Notes under the pieces: model-generated | What the model saw: the letters and a program-made list of their open reading frames with translations, nothing else | Database searches by the model: none | Told to the model about the DNA's origin: nothing | Part shown: positions 38,280-47,174 of the stretch, piece after piece | Position numbering within the stretch: position 1 is the stretch's first letter | Layout of the letters: each line of letters begins with the position of its first letter | Source of the DNA: Modicisalibacter luteus DSM 23508 | GTDB lineage: Bacteria; Pseudomonadota; Gammaproteobacteria; Pseudomonadales; Halomonadaceae | Assembly (NCBI RefSeq): GCF_000378505.1 | Contig: NZ_KB899993.1 | Span: 62,001 to 126,000, forward strand | Direction of reading: 5' to 3' | DNA: 64,000 nucleotides | Position numbers and translations under genes: made by a program

Positions 38280-38936
38280 ATGGCCCAGACCGATACCGTG
38301 ACGCGTATTCTCGATACTGCGGAGGTCTTGTTTGCCGAGCGCGGATTTGCAGAAACCTCGCTGCGCAACATTACCAGCAAGGCCAAGGTCAACCTGGCGG
38401 CGGTCAACTATCATTTCGGTTCCAAGAAAGCTTTGATTCAGGCTGTCTTCGCGCGGTACCTCGATCCATTCACCGAGCGCTTCCATACTGTGTTGGACGA
38501 GCTCGAGAGCGAATATGGAGAGCGTCCGATTCCTCTGGAAGTGCTTCTTGAGTGTATGGCGCGAACCGTGCTCGAGGTGCCGGCAGAGCGCAATAGCCTC
38601 AAGGTGTTCATGCGCCTGCTGGGGCTGGCCTATACCCAGGCGCAAGGCCACCTGAGGCGTTTCATTCAGGATCATTACGGCAGCGTGTTCACTCGCTTTG
38701 CCGAACTGGTGCGTCGGGCCACGCCGGATTTGCCGGATGCCGAGCGCTTCTGGCGGCTGCACTTCATGCTCGGCACCGTCATATTTACCTTGTCGGGGCT
38801 GGATGCACTACGCGATATTGCCGAGAAGGATTATGGCGAACACGTTAGTGTGCGTGATCTTATTCGCCGGTTGAGGCCTGTGGTCGTGGCCGGCATGAAT
38901 GCGCCCCTCCCTGAGCCGGCTAAAGCGGCCTCCTGA
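38280..38936 (+). CDS. psrA: TetR-family fatty-acid-responsive regulator PsrA
   Basis: 218-residue TetR regulator. The N-terminal helix-turn-helix (ERGFAETSLRNITSKAKVNL then AAVNYHFGSKKAL) and the following FMRLLGLAYTQAQGHLRRF are very close to Pseudomonas PsrA, which senses long-chain fatty acids and controls rpoS and beta-oxidation genes. Synteny (lexA-psrA-nagZ) supports this, as does the matching operator in its own promoter. AGAGG lies 6 bases before the ATG. Confidence 0.88.
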   Translation: MAQTDTVTRILDTAEVLFAERGFAETSLRNITSKAKVNLAAVNYHFGSKKALIQAVFARYLDPFTERFHTVLDELESEYGERPIPLEVLLECMARTVLEVPAERNSLKVFMRLLGLAYTQAQGHLRRFIQDHYGSVFTRFAELVRRATPDLPDAERFWRLHFMLGTVIFTLSGLDALRDIAEKDYGEHVSVRDLIRRLRPVVVAGMNAPLPEPAKAAS

Positions 38937-39102
38937 GGGTGCAAGCGGAGCGATGCATGGCGATAGGCTATAGTTGATTGCATTGTCGGGCAGGGCATGG
39001 CCTATCGCGAAGCGCCACTGGAGACGGATTCATGAATTCCGTCTGTTGTCGCCTCGTTCATTGGTCTAGAATCGGCCCCCTTCATGGCCAAGGAACCCGA
39101 TC

Positions 39103-40119
39103 ATGACCCAACCGCTCGGACCGGTAATGCTGGATCTCGAAGGTGCCGCGCTGACCAGTGCGGAGCGCAAGCTGTTGATGCGCCCGGAGGTTGGCGGGGT
39201 AATTCTGTTTGCCCGCAATATCGTCGACGCTGGTCAGGTGAGTGAACTATGTGCCGCTATACGGCGAATCCGGCCGGACCTGTTGCTGGGTATCGACCAG
39301 GAGGGGGGGCGGGTTCAGCGCCTGAAGGAAGGCGTGACACGACTGCCCTCGATGGGAAAGCTGGGCAGCATCTATGCCGATGTGCCTCAGGATGGTCTGC
39401 AGCTCTGTCATGATGCCGGCTGGTTGCTGGGTATGGAAATGGCCGCCTGCGGGTTGGACCTGACCTTCGCCCCGGTACTCGATGTCGACGTGGGGCGCTC
39501 GCAGGTAATCGGGGATCGCAGCTTTTCCCGCGATCCTCTGGCAGTCACGGCCTTGGCCGGTGCCTTCATCGATGGGCTGCACGAAGCTGGCATGGTAGCA
39601 GTCGGCAAGCATTTTCCCGGCCATGGTGGAGTCGAGGCCGACTCGCATCATGAGCTTCCGCTGGATGATCGTTCCCTCCAGGCGCTGCGCGAACATGACC
39701 TGGTCCCGTTCGCGAAGCTGGCTAGCCGCCTCGATGGCATCATGCCGGCGCACGTCATTTACAAGGCGTTCGACGATCGTCCGGCTGGCTTCTCGCCCAG
39801 TTGGCTCGGCATGTTACGCGAGGAGCTGGGCTTCAAGGGAGCTATCTTTTCCGACGACCTGTCCATGGCTGGTGCCCATGTCGCCGGCGGGCCGGATGCG
39901 CGTGCGCATGCCGCGCTTGAGGCCGGCTGCGACATGGTATTGGTCTGCAACGACCGGGAGGCTGCATTGGCCGTGGCCGACGCCTGCCAGGGGCGGGCCT
40001 CGAAGCGCCAGGCCAAGCTGCGCTATGGGCGTGCGCGTCCGGAGCTCGACACCCTGCCTGCGCTAAGTCGCTGGCGACGAACCCATGCCAGACTGGAGGC
40101 GCTTGCGAGCGCTTCGTAA
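39103..40119 (+). CDS. nagZ: Beta-N-acetylhexosaminidase NagZ
   Basis: Cytosolic glycoside hydrolase family 3 enzyme that removes GlcNAc from anhydromuropeptides in cell-wall recycling. 338 residues: LGIDQEGGRVQRLKEG, the catalytic KHFPGHGGVEADSH loop, FSDDLSM and the VMPAHV-like IMPAHVIY. AAGGA lies 8 bases before the ATG. The position after psrA matches Pseudomonas. Confidence 0.95.
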   Translation: MTQPLGPVMLDLEGAALTSAERKLLMRPEVGGVILFARNIVDAGQVSELCAAIRRIRPDLLLGIDQEGGRVQRLKEGVTRLPSMGKLGSIYADVPQDGLQLCHDAGWLLGMEMAACGLDLTFAPVLDVDVGRSQVIGDRSFSRDPLAVTALAGAFIDGLHEAGMVAVGKHFPGHGGVEADSHHELPLDDRSLQALREHDLVPFAKLASRLDGIMPAHVIYKAFDDRPAGFSPSWLGMLREELGFKGAIFSDDLSMAGAHVAGGPDARAHAALEAGCDMVLVCNDREAALAVADACQGRASKRQAKLRYGRARPELDTLPALSRWRRTHARLEALASAS

Positions 40120-40231
40120 CGTTTCGCAATCATCCATGCGGCTGCGGCCGTTCGTTTCGACTATCTGTCGCCTCGCCAGCGATCCTGCGTGGCGGCGACA
40201 CGTGAAGTCATCGACATTGATCAGGACTCCG

Positions 40232-40810
40232 ATGCCTAAGCTTGACCCTGCCTCTCACGAATCGCTAGCTACCATGCGTGAAATCATGGACAACGCCGAC
40301 TGCCTGATTTCCCAGGCACAGGTCGAGCGAGCCCTGGATCGCATGGCTGAGCAGATTACCGAAAATCTCGGTGACAAGTTGCCGGTCTTCTACTGCGTGA
40401 TGAACGGCGGACTGATTACCACCGGCCATCTGTTGACCCGCCTTGGCTTTCCCCTTGAGGTCGACTATCTGCATGCCACACGCTATCGCGGCGGCACCCG
40501 GGGAGGGGAACTGTTCTGGCGTGTCTCGCCGGAAGTTCCCATGGCCGGACGCCATGTCGTCATCGTCGATGACATCCTCGATGAAGGCGCAACCTTGTCA
40601 GCGATCCTCGACTACTGTAAGGAAGCCGGTGCCGCCAGCATCTCAACAGCAGTGCTGGTCGACAAGCGGCATGATCGTAAAGCCATTCCGGATCTCAAGG
40701 CGGACTACTGCAGTCTCGAAGTCGAGGATCGCTATGTGTTCGGCTTCGGTATGGATTACAAGGGTTACTGGCGTAATGCGCCGGGGATATTCGCTCCCAA
40801 GGGCATGTGA
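40232..40810 (+). CDS. Hypoxanthine-guanine phosphoribosyltransferase
   Basis: 192-residue type I PRTase with VFYCVMNGGLITTGHLL, the flexible DYLHATRYRGGTRGGE loop and the PRPP loop VVIVDDILDEGATLSAIL, followed by FGFGMDYKGYWRN. This fits the Hpt/HGPRT family salvaging hypoxanthine and guanine. ATG 40232 (AGGA upstream) is preferred to the open frame from 40085, which runs inside nagZ. It stands next to the MTIP gene, whose product is hypoxanthine, so the two steps connect directly. Confidence 0.9.
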   Translation: MPKLDPASHESLATMREIMDNADCLISQAQVERALDRMAEQITENLGDKLPVFYCVMNGGLITTGHLLTRLGFPLEVDYLHATRYRGGTRGGELFWRVSPEVPMAGRHVVIVDDILDEGATLSAILDYCKEAGAASISTAVLVDKRHDRKAIPDLKADYCSLEVEDRYVFGFGMDYKGYWRNAPGIFAPKGM

Positions 40811-40849
40811 CGCATCACACCTTTTCTCGTGGCGATGGGTGAATAAGCG

Positions 40850-41578
40850 ATGCTGGCAATCATCGGTGGGACCGGCCTGACCACGATGGCTGGGCTGGAC
40901 GTGATCAAGCGACACTCGGCGGAAACTCCGCTGGGGGCGGCATCCGCCAGTGTCGTTCATGGCACGTATGAGGGATACGACATCCTGTTTCTGGCGCGTC
41001 ATGGCCATCCGTACAAGTTGCCGCCACACCGCATAAACTATCGTGCCAATCTCTGGGCGTTGAAGCAGGCCGGGGCGACGCGCGTCGTTGGCGTGAATGC
41101 CGTGGGGGGGATAGATCCATCGCTCTCGCCGGGGGCGCTGGTGGTGCCTGATCAGATCATCGACTATACGGTTGGGCGCGAGTGCACCTATTTCGACGGA
41201 CGGTTCAAACCGCTCAAGCATATCGATTTTTCCTGGCCGTATACCTCATCCCTGTGTTCGGAGTTGCTGAGCGCAGGCGAGAAGGCTGGCGAGATACTGG
41301 AAAAAGGGGGCGTTTATGGCTGCACCCAAGGACCACGCCTCGAGACGGCAGCAGAAATCGCGCGCATGGCACGTGACGGGTGTCACCTGGTTGGGATGAC
41401 CGGCATGCCGGAAGCCTCGCTGGCACGCGAACTGGAAATCGACTATGCCTGCTTGGCGCTGGTAGTCAATCCCGCTGCTGGCGTGACGAACCGAGAGATC
41501 AGCCTGACCGAAATCGATGCCGTCATTTCGAGCGGTATTGAGCGGATCAAACGAGTCATCGGCGCGATGTTGGGTTAA
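40850..41578 (+). CDS. S-methyl-5'-thioinosine phosphorylase
   Basis: 242-residue PNP/MTAP-family phosphorylase: IIGGTGLTTM at the N-terminus (phosphate site), ARHGHPYKLPPHRINYRAN, GCTQGPRLETAAEI and VGMTGMPEASLARELEI. Its place after psrA-nagZ-hpt is that of the characterised Pseudomonas aeruginosa MTIP, which releases hypoxanthine and methylthioribose-1-phosphate in polyamine by-product salvage. Adenosine-type substrate preference (MTAP) cannot be excluded by motif alone. Confidence 0.85.
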   Translation: MLAIIGGTGLTTMAGLDVIKRHSAETPLGAASASVVHGTYEGYDILFLARHGHPYKLPPHRINYRANLWALKQAGATRVVGVNAVGGIDPSLSPGALVVPDQIIDYTVGRECTYFDGRFKPLKHIDFSWPYTSSLCSELLSAGEKAGEILEKGGVYGCTQGPRLETAAEIARMARDGCHLVGMTGMPEASLARELEIDYACLALVVNPAAGVTNREISLTEIDAVISSGIERIKRVIGAMLG

Positions 41579-41580
41579 TC

Positions 41581-41619
41581 ACGAGCTGGGCAGCGTAGGG
41601 ACGCGCTGATCCAGCTCGT
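41581..41619. other. Hairpin between convergent MTIP and acyl-CoA synthetase genes
   Basis: acgagctgg / ccagctcgt (9 bp) enclosing a smaller cagcg/cgctg stem. It lies between two convergent stop codons; no U-tract, so it is a possible weak bidirectional end. Confidence 0.4.
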
Positions 41620-41629
41620 TGGCATTGGC

Positions 41630-43342
41630 TCACAATCCCAGTTCGTGTGTGGCTTCCTCCCGCATCTTGTACTTCTGAACCTTACCGGTCACTGTCATCG
41701 GGAATGCATCGACGAACTTCACGTACCGTGGAATCTTATAGTGCGCGATCTGGCCTTGGCAGAACGTGCGCAGGCCTTCCTCGTCGAGGCTTTCACCTTC
41801 AACCAGCTTGACCCAGGCCATGACTTCCTCGCCATATTTCTCGTCGGGTACGCCAATGACCTGCACATCGGAGATGGCAGGGTGGGTGTAAAGGAAGTCC
41901 TCAATCTCGCGAGGGTATATATTCTCTCCGCCGCGGATGATCATGTCCTTGATGCGCCCGGCAATAGCCACATAGCCGTCTTCATCCATGGTGGCCAGAT
42001 CGCCGGTATGCATCCAGCCGGCACTATCAATGGCTTTGGCAGTCGCCTCCGGGTTGTCCCAGTAGCCAAGCATCACGCTGTAGCCACGGGTACATAACTC
42101 TCCTTTCTCGCCACGTGATACGACGGTGCCGGTCGTCGGGTCGACCAGCTTGACCTCAGTATGCGGATGAATGGTGCCCACCGTAGTCACACGCTTGTCC
42201 AGCGGTGCGTCGGTCTGAGTCTGCAGACTCACGGGGCTGGTCTCGGTCATGCCATAGCAGATACTGACCTCACGCATGTTCATCTTTTCAATGACCTGTC
42301 GCATCACCTCGATGGGGCAGATGGATCCCGCCATGATCCCGGTACGCAGCGATCCCAAGTCGAACTGCTCGAAGTCCGGATGTTCGAGTTCGGCAATGAA
42401 CATGGTAGGGACGCCGTAGAGCGCCGTGCCGCGTTCCTCACTGACGGCTCGCAAGGTGGCCAGCGGGTCGAAGCCGTCACCCGGATAGATCATTGCGGCG
42501 CCATGTGTCATGCAGCCCAGGTTGCCCATGACCATGCCAAAGCAGTGGTAGAGCGGCACGGGGATCACCATGCGATCCTCGCAGGTCAGGCCGATGCGTT
42601 CGGCAACGAAGAAGCCATTGTTGAGGATGTTGTGATGCGACAGGGTCGCCCCTTTGGGTGCGCCGGTCGTACCTGAGGTGTATTGGATATTGATAGGCTC
42701 GTCGAACTGCAACGTGGCTTGCAGCTCGGCCAGTTGAGTGGCATCGATGTCCTCGGAACGCGCTAGTAGATCCTCCCAGGTCAGCATCCCCGGGCGGGTG
42801 CGCTCAGCGTCCAGGCAGACGATGCGTCTAAGAGCCGGCAACCGCGTGCTGGAAAGACTCTCAGGCGTGGCGTTATCGACTTCGGGTACCAGCTCGGCAA
42901 GCATGTCGACATAATTCGAACTCTTGAAGGCGCCTTGCAGAATCAGCGTCGAGGTTCCTGATTGACGAAGGGCATATTCGAGCTCGTGGGTGCGGTAGCT
43001 GGGGTTGATATTGACCAGGACGGCGCCGATCTTGGCGGTGGCAAACTGGGTGATGGTCCATTCCGCACAGTTGGGTGCCCAGATGCCGACGCGTTCGCCC
43101 TTGGCAACGCCAATGGCGAGCAGGGCGCGGGCGGTCCGTTCGACCACCTCTTGTAATTGGTTCCAGGTGTAGCGCAGGTTCTGGTGTCGGCTGATAAGTG
43201 CGTCGCGGTTGCCATGGCTGGCGACCGTAGCATCGAAGCAATCACCAATGGTTTGTCCCTTGAGAGGCAGCTCGCTGATACCGCTGACATAGCTGTTAAG
43301 ACGACGCTGCGAGACGGTTGTCGTTGTGGCGTGGCGTGTCAT
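41630..43342 (-). CDS. AMP-binding fatty acyl-CoA synthetase
   Basis: 570-residue ANL-superfamily ligase of the medium/long-chain acyl-CoA synthetase (AcsF-like) group. Motifs: [18 protein letters not shown] (phosphate loop), [41 protein letters not shown] and the C-terminal catalytic Lys in [11 protein letters not shown]. It lies downstream of the LiuR-type regulator gene on the same strand, 46 bases away, and probably activates a branched or short/medium acid for the adjacent catabolic genes. The exact acyl substrate is unknown. Confidence 0.88.
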   Translation of the reverse strand: MTRHATTTTVSQRRLNSYVSGISELPLKGQTIGDCFDATVASHGNRDALISRHQNLRYTWNQLQEVVERTARALLAIGVAKGERVGIWAPNCAEWTITQFATAKIGAVLVNINPSYRTHELEYALRQSGTSTLILQGAFKSSNYVDMLAELVPEVDNATPESLSSTRLPALRRIVCLDAERTRPGMLTWEDLLARSEDIDATQLAELQATLQFDEPINIQYTSGTTGAPKGATLSHHNILNNGFFVAERIGLTCEDRMVIPVPLYHCFGMVMGNLGCMTHGAAMIYPGDGFDPLATLRAVSEERGTALYGVPTMFIAELEHPDFEQFDLGSLRTGIMAGSICPIEVMRQVIEKMNMREVSICYGMTETSPVSLQTQTDAPLDKRVTTVGTIHPHTEVKLVDPTTGTVVSRGEKGELCTRGYSVMLGYWDNPEATAKAIDSAGWMHTGDLATMDEDGYVAIAGRIKDMIIRGGENIYPREIEDFLYTHPAISDVQVIGVPDEKYGEEVMAWVKLVEGESLDEEGLRTFCQGQIAHYKIPRYVKFVDAFPMTVTGKVQKYKMREEATHELGL

Positions 43343-43388
43343 GGAACTTCCTGCTTGTTGTTGTGAAAAGCATTACCGGTATTGATCG

Positions 43389-43838
43389 TTAGCCCTTGGC
43401 TCGCTGACGGGTTAGGGCCTGTAGCGACTCCTGGCAACGGGCCTCAACGTCATCCAGCTCGCGTTGAAGGACACGGATATCCTCCAGCTGTTGCTGCATG
43501 GCGGCGCGTTTGTCGGCCAGGATATCGAGCATTCGGCGAAGCTGGCGTTCGTCGCCGTCGGGGGCGTGGTCGTAGAGCTGGATAACCTCGCGAATCTCGA
43601 CCAGCGAGAATCCCAGGCGCTTGCCGCGCAAGGTCAGCTTGAGCCGGACGCGATCCTTGTCATGATAGACGCGAGTCTGGCCACGACGCTCCGGCTCCAG
43701 TAAACCTTCCTGTTCGTAAAAGCGGATCGTTCGCGGAGTGATTTCGAAGAGTCTGGCGAGCTCGCCGATCGTATAAGTCCGTCGCGAGCGTGAGCCCTCC
43801 TGGGGAGGTGTAGCTATGGAATGGGGGGCGTCTGGCAT
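43389..43838 (-). CDS. liuR: MerR-family regulator, LiuR type
   Basis: 149-residue MerR regulator. DNA-binding domain TYTIGELARLFEITPRTIRF and RRGQTRVYHDKDRVRLKLTL then RGKRLGFSLVEIREVIQLYD are near-identical to LiuR, regulator of leucine/isovalerate and related branched-chain catabolism. A coiled-coil helix (about 95-140) follows. Start at ATG 43838 with GAGGA upstream; the frame is open to 43865. A perfect 16-bp palindrome lies 71-86 bases upstream, between this gene and the divergent acyl-CoA dehydrogenase gene. Confidence 0.88.
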   Translation of the reverse strand: MPDAPHSIATPPQEGSRSRRTYTIGELARLFEITPRTIRFYEQEGLLEPERRGQTRVYHDKDRVRLKLTLRGKRLGFSLVEIREVIQLYDHAPDGDERQLRRMLDILADKRAAMQQQLEDIRVLQRELDDVEARCQESLQALTRQRAKG

Positions 43839-43908
43839 GTGTTTTCCTCGCTTTACTGGACGCATGGAACTAGGCGTTCAGCGTCCCGTGTGCCTAGGCT
43901 AGATTAGG

Positions 43909-43924
43909 TTTACGTTAACGTAAA
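43909..43924. promoter_or_regulatory. LiuR operator in the divergent promoter region
   Basis: TTTACGTTAACGTAAA, a perfect 16-bp palindrome, matches the LiuR/MerR-type motif as I know it. It lies between liuR and the acyl-CoA dehydrogenase gene and can serve both arms. Confidence 0.75.
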
Positions 43925-44033
43925 GTAGACCAAGCGATAGCTTTCATGCAGCCAAGCAAATGCTAGGTTGAATGGCGGACCGGCATGATAAGGCTGGGCC
44001 AGGCATATTCATGCTCACCATGAGGACGCAGAG

Positions 44034-45203
44034 ATGGATTTTGCTCTCAGTGACGACCAGCGCGCGCTACAGCAGGCCGCTGCCGACTTTGCTCGGGTCG
44101 AGTTAGCCCCCCACGCCGCCGAGTGGGATGCAACGGCGCATTTTCCCGTCGATGTCATCAAGCGTGCCGGAGACGCCGGCTTTCTGGCGATCTACATCGA
44201 CGAGCTGCATGGGGGGCTGGGGCTGTCTCGTCTCGATGCCTCGTTGATCTTCGAGCAGCTCTCCCAGGGGTGCGTGTCGACTACGGCGTATCTCACCATT
44301 CACAACATGGCCAGCTGGATGATCGCTACCTGGGGCAGTGAGACGCTACGCGACACCTGGTTGCCCTCGTTAATTAGTGGAGAACGCCTGGCCTCATACT
44401 GCCTGACTGAGCCTGGAGCCGGTTCTGATGCCGCCAATCTGCGTACCCGGGCTGTACGCGATGGCGAAGATTACGTCCTCACCGGTAGCAAAATGTTCAT
44501 TTCCGGTGCGGGAGCCACCGACGTGCTAGTGGTCATGGCACGTACTGGTGCGCCGGATTCCGGGGCGGCTGGTATATCGACCTTTCTGGTGCCGGCCGAT
44601 AGCGCGGGTATCGAGTATGGCAAGAACGAGGAGAAGATGGGCTGGAAAAGCCAGCCTACGCGCCTGGTCAGCTTCGATGAGGTGCGCGTCTCGGCCGGGT
44701 ATCGTCTCGGCGAAGAGGGCGAAGGGTTCAAGCTCGCCATGAAGGGGCTCGATGGCGGGCGCCTCAATATCGCCAGCTGTTCACTGGGCGCAGCTCAGCA
44801 TGCGTTGGAACTAGCGCGCGACTACCTTCACGACCGCAAGCAGTTCGGCAAGACGCTGGCGTCGTTCCAGGCGCTGCAGTTCAAATTCGCCGATATGGCA
44901 ACCGAACTCGTCAGTGCCCGGCTAATGGTACGTCATGCCGCTTGGCGTCTCGATCAGGGAGACCCGCAGGCGCCGGCGCACTGCGCCATGGCCAAACGGC
45001 TGGCAACCGATATCGGCTTCAACGTGTGTAACGAGGCGCTGCAATTGTACGGTGGGTACGGCTATATCAAGGAGTATCCTCTCGAGCGTTTGGTGCGTGA
45101 TACCCGAGTCCATCAGATTCTGGAGGGCACCAACGAGATCATGCGCCTGATCGCGTCGCGCCGGCTATTCGATGACGGCGTGGTCGAGACTTTGCAGCAA
45201 TGA
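44034..45203 (+). CDS. Acyl-CoA dehydrogenase, probably isobutyryl-CoA dehydrogenase
   Basis: 389-residue FAD enzyme of the acyl-CoA dehydrogenase family: YCLTEPGAGSDAANL, MFISGAGATDVLVVMART, DRKQFGKTLASFQALQFK and HQILEGTNEIMRL carrying the catalytic Glu. The following genes (enoyl-CoA hydratase, 3-hydroxyisobutyryl-CoA hydrolase, 3-hydroxyisobutyrate dehydrogenase) define valine degradation, so isobutyryl-CoA is the likely substrate. It starts the plus-strand arm, divergent from liuR. Confidence 0.88.
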   Translation: MDFALSDDQRALQQAAADFARVELAPHAAEWDATAHFPVDVIKRAGDAGFLAIYIDELHGGLGLSRLDASLIFEQLSQGCVSTTAYLTIHNMASWMIATWGSETLRDTWLPSLISGERLASYCLTEPGAGSDAANLRTRAVRDGEDYVLTGSKMFISGAGATDVLVVMARTGAPDSGAAGISTFLVPADSAGIEYGKNEEKMGWKSQPTRLVSFDEVRVSAGYRLGEEGEGFKLAMKGLDGGRLNIASCSLGAAQHALELARDYLHDRKQFGKTLASFQALQFKFADMATELVSARLMVRHAAWRLDQGDPQAPAHCAMAKRLATDIGFNVCNEALQLYGGYGYIKEYPLERLVRDTRVHQILEGTNEIMRLIASRRLFDDGVVETLQQ

Positions 45204-45240
45204 CGGCCCGATGCTACCCGATAATGACAAGGAGAAGATG

Positions 45241-46029
45241 ATGAGCCGCAACCTGATCTTGGAGAAGGATCGTCACATCGCTCGTGTAACGATCAGCAAC
45301 CCACCGGCCAATACGTGGACGTACGACTCGCTGCTCGAGCTGGAGGGGCTGATCGATGACCTGGAAGCGGATACCAGCATTACTGCCTTGGTGATCACCG
45401 GCGAGGGTGAAAAATTCTTTTCGGCCGGAGCCGACCTGAAAACCTTTGCCGACGGCGACAAAGGTATGGCGGCGACCATGGCGGTACGTTTCGGGCATGC
45501 CTTTGAACGATTGGCCAATTATCGTGGCGTCAGCATTGCCGCGGTCAATGGTTATGCCATGGGCGGTGGCCTGGAATGCGCACTCGCCTGCGATATCCGC
45601 ATTGTAGAGCGCCAGGCCAAACTGGCATTGCCTGAGGCCCGGGTCGGCGTGCTGCCGTGCGGGTGCGGCACGCAGCATCTCACTCGCCTGGTGGGCGAGG
45701 GCTGGGCCAAACGCATGATTCTGTGCGGCGAGCAGGTCGATGCCGAAACTGCTGAGCGCATCGGCTTGACCGAAGAGGTCGTCGAGACAGGCATGGCGCT
45801 GGAACGCGCCCTGGCTTTGGCCGAAGGCGTGGCCCGGCAAAGCCCGAAGGCACTCGAGCACTGCAAGACCCTGATCATGAGCAGCCGTGAGCGCGGGTTA
45901 TCAGATGGGTTTCGGCTCGAGCGCGAATTGTTCATCGATCTGTTCGACGACCCCAATCAGCGGGAAGGTGTCACCGCCTTCTTGGAGAAACGTGAGCCCA
46001 GGTGGACCCCGGTTAAGAGGGAGCGCTGA
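45241..46029 (+). CDS. Enoyl-CoA hydratase/isomerase family protein
   Basis: 262-residue crotonase-fold enzyme with oxyanion-hole segments FSAGADLKTF and NGYAMGGGLECALACDIRI and the glutamates of active hydratases around LALPEARVGVLPC. In context it hydrates methacrylyl-CoA to 3-hydroxyisobutyryl-CoA. I start it at the second of two adjacent ATGs (45241), which is better spaced from AGGAG; 45238 is possible. It lies two bases from the next gene. Confidence 0.88.
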   Translation: MSRNLILEKDRHIARVTISNPPANTWTYDSLLELEGLIDDLEADTSITALVITGEGEKFFSAGADLKTFADGDKGMAATMAVRFGHAFERLANYRGVSIAAVNGYAMGGGLECALACDIRIVERQAKLALPEARVGVLPCGCGTQHLTRLVGEGWAKRMILCGEQVDAETAERIGLTEEVVETGMALERALALAEGVARQSPKALEHCKTLIMSSRERGLSDGFRLERELFIDLFDDPNQREGVTAFLEKREPRWTPVKRER

Positions 46030-46031
46030 AC

Positions 46032-47141
46032 ATGGCTGAGCAGCCCGTCAAGTTCCAGGAAATTGCCACGCGCGACGAGAAGCGAATTGGCGTGGCCTCG
46101 CTTAATGCGCCCAAGTCGCTCAATGCACTTTCTCTCGAGATGATAGAGCTGCTTGGCGACCGGCTGGCTCGTTGGGCCGATGATCCTGAGGTGGCCGTCG
46201 TCTGGCTCGAAGGGGCTGGCGACAAGGCATTCTGTGCCGGAGGCGATGTCGTTGGCCTTTACCGCGCCATCGTCGGCGAATCTAACGACGACACGACGGA
46301 CGATTATCCTACCCGCTACTTCGCTGCGGAATATCGCCTGGACTATACCATTCACACGTATCCCAAACCGTTGATTATCTGGGGGGATGGTATCGTCATG
46401 GGGGGTGGCCTGGGCCTTATGGCTGGGGGGGCGCACCGAGTGGCGACGGAGACCACGCGCATTGCCATGCCCGAGATAACCATCGGCCTGTACCCCGATA
46501 TCGGTGCCAGCTGGTTCCTCAATCGTATGCCTACCGGGGTGGGGGCCTACCTGGCCTTGACCGGGGCGCAACTCAATGCTCGTGACGCCATCGATGTGGG
46601 CCTAGCAGACCGCCTGATTCCTCATGAGTATCGCGAGGACGTCATCAAGGCGCTGGCTAATGCATCGTTCGACCTGCCAGAAGTCACCGTGAGAAGAATC
46701 CTGCACGATTACGAGGAGCGCTCGCGCGCTCCGCAGGGGCAGGTACTGGCGCACCTCGACGCAATACAGTCGCTTGTCGATGCCAGCAGTGCCGCTGAGG
46801 CCGTCAAGCGCATCCTCGGTGATAGCCGGGCTGATGCATGGTTGGCCGCCAATCGCCAACGCCTTGCGGCGGGATGTCCGATCACGGCGCATCTCGCCTG
46901 GCGCATGCTGGAGCGCCATAAACGCGGCAGCCTGGCCCAGGCGTTTCGTGACGAACTCAACCTGTCGGTCCAGTGCTGTCGGCAAGGCGATCTCGCCGAG
47001 GGTGTGCGAGCCTTGCTGATTGACAAGGACAAGACACCGCGCTGGACCCATGCAGACACAGCCAGCGTGCCCGAACGTGACATCGAGGCTTTTTTTGCGC
47101 CGCTATGGTCCTCTCAATCGCATCCGCTGCGTGACCTCTAG
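46032..47141 (+). CDS. 3-Hydroxyisobutyryl-CoA hydrolase
   Basis: 369-residue crotonase-superfamily thioesterase. The longer length, FCAGGDVVGLYRAI, GDGIVMGGGLGLMAGGAHRV and MPEITIGLYPDIGASWFLNR are typical of HIBCH rather than hydratases. It removes CoA from 3-hydroxyisobutyryl-CoA in valine breakdown and so prevents build-up of methacrylyl-CoA. Start two bases after the hydratase stop; mmsB follows after 33 bases. Confidence 0.9.
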   Translation: MAEQPVKFQEIATRDEKRIGVASLNAPKSLNALSLEMIELLGDRLARWADDPEVAVVWLEGAGDKAFCAGGDVVGLYRAIVGESNDDTTDDYPTRYFAAEYRLDYTIHTYPKPLIIWGDGIVMGGGLGLMAGGAHRVATETTRIAMPEITIGLYPDIGASWFLNRMPTGVGAYLALTGAQLNARDAIDVGLADRLIPHEYREDVIKALANASFDLPEVTVRRILHDYEERSRAPQGQVLAHLDAIQSLVDASSAAEAVKRILGDSRADAWLAANRQRLAAGCPITAHLAWRMLERHKRGSLAQAFRDELNLSVQCCRQGDLAEGVRALLIDKDKTPRWTHADTASVPERDIEAFFAPLWSSQSHPLRDL

Positions 47142-47174
47142 CGCGATACTTAACAACAACAAGGAGCCACATTC

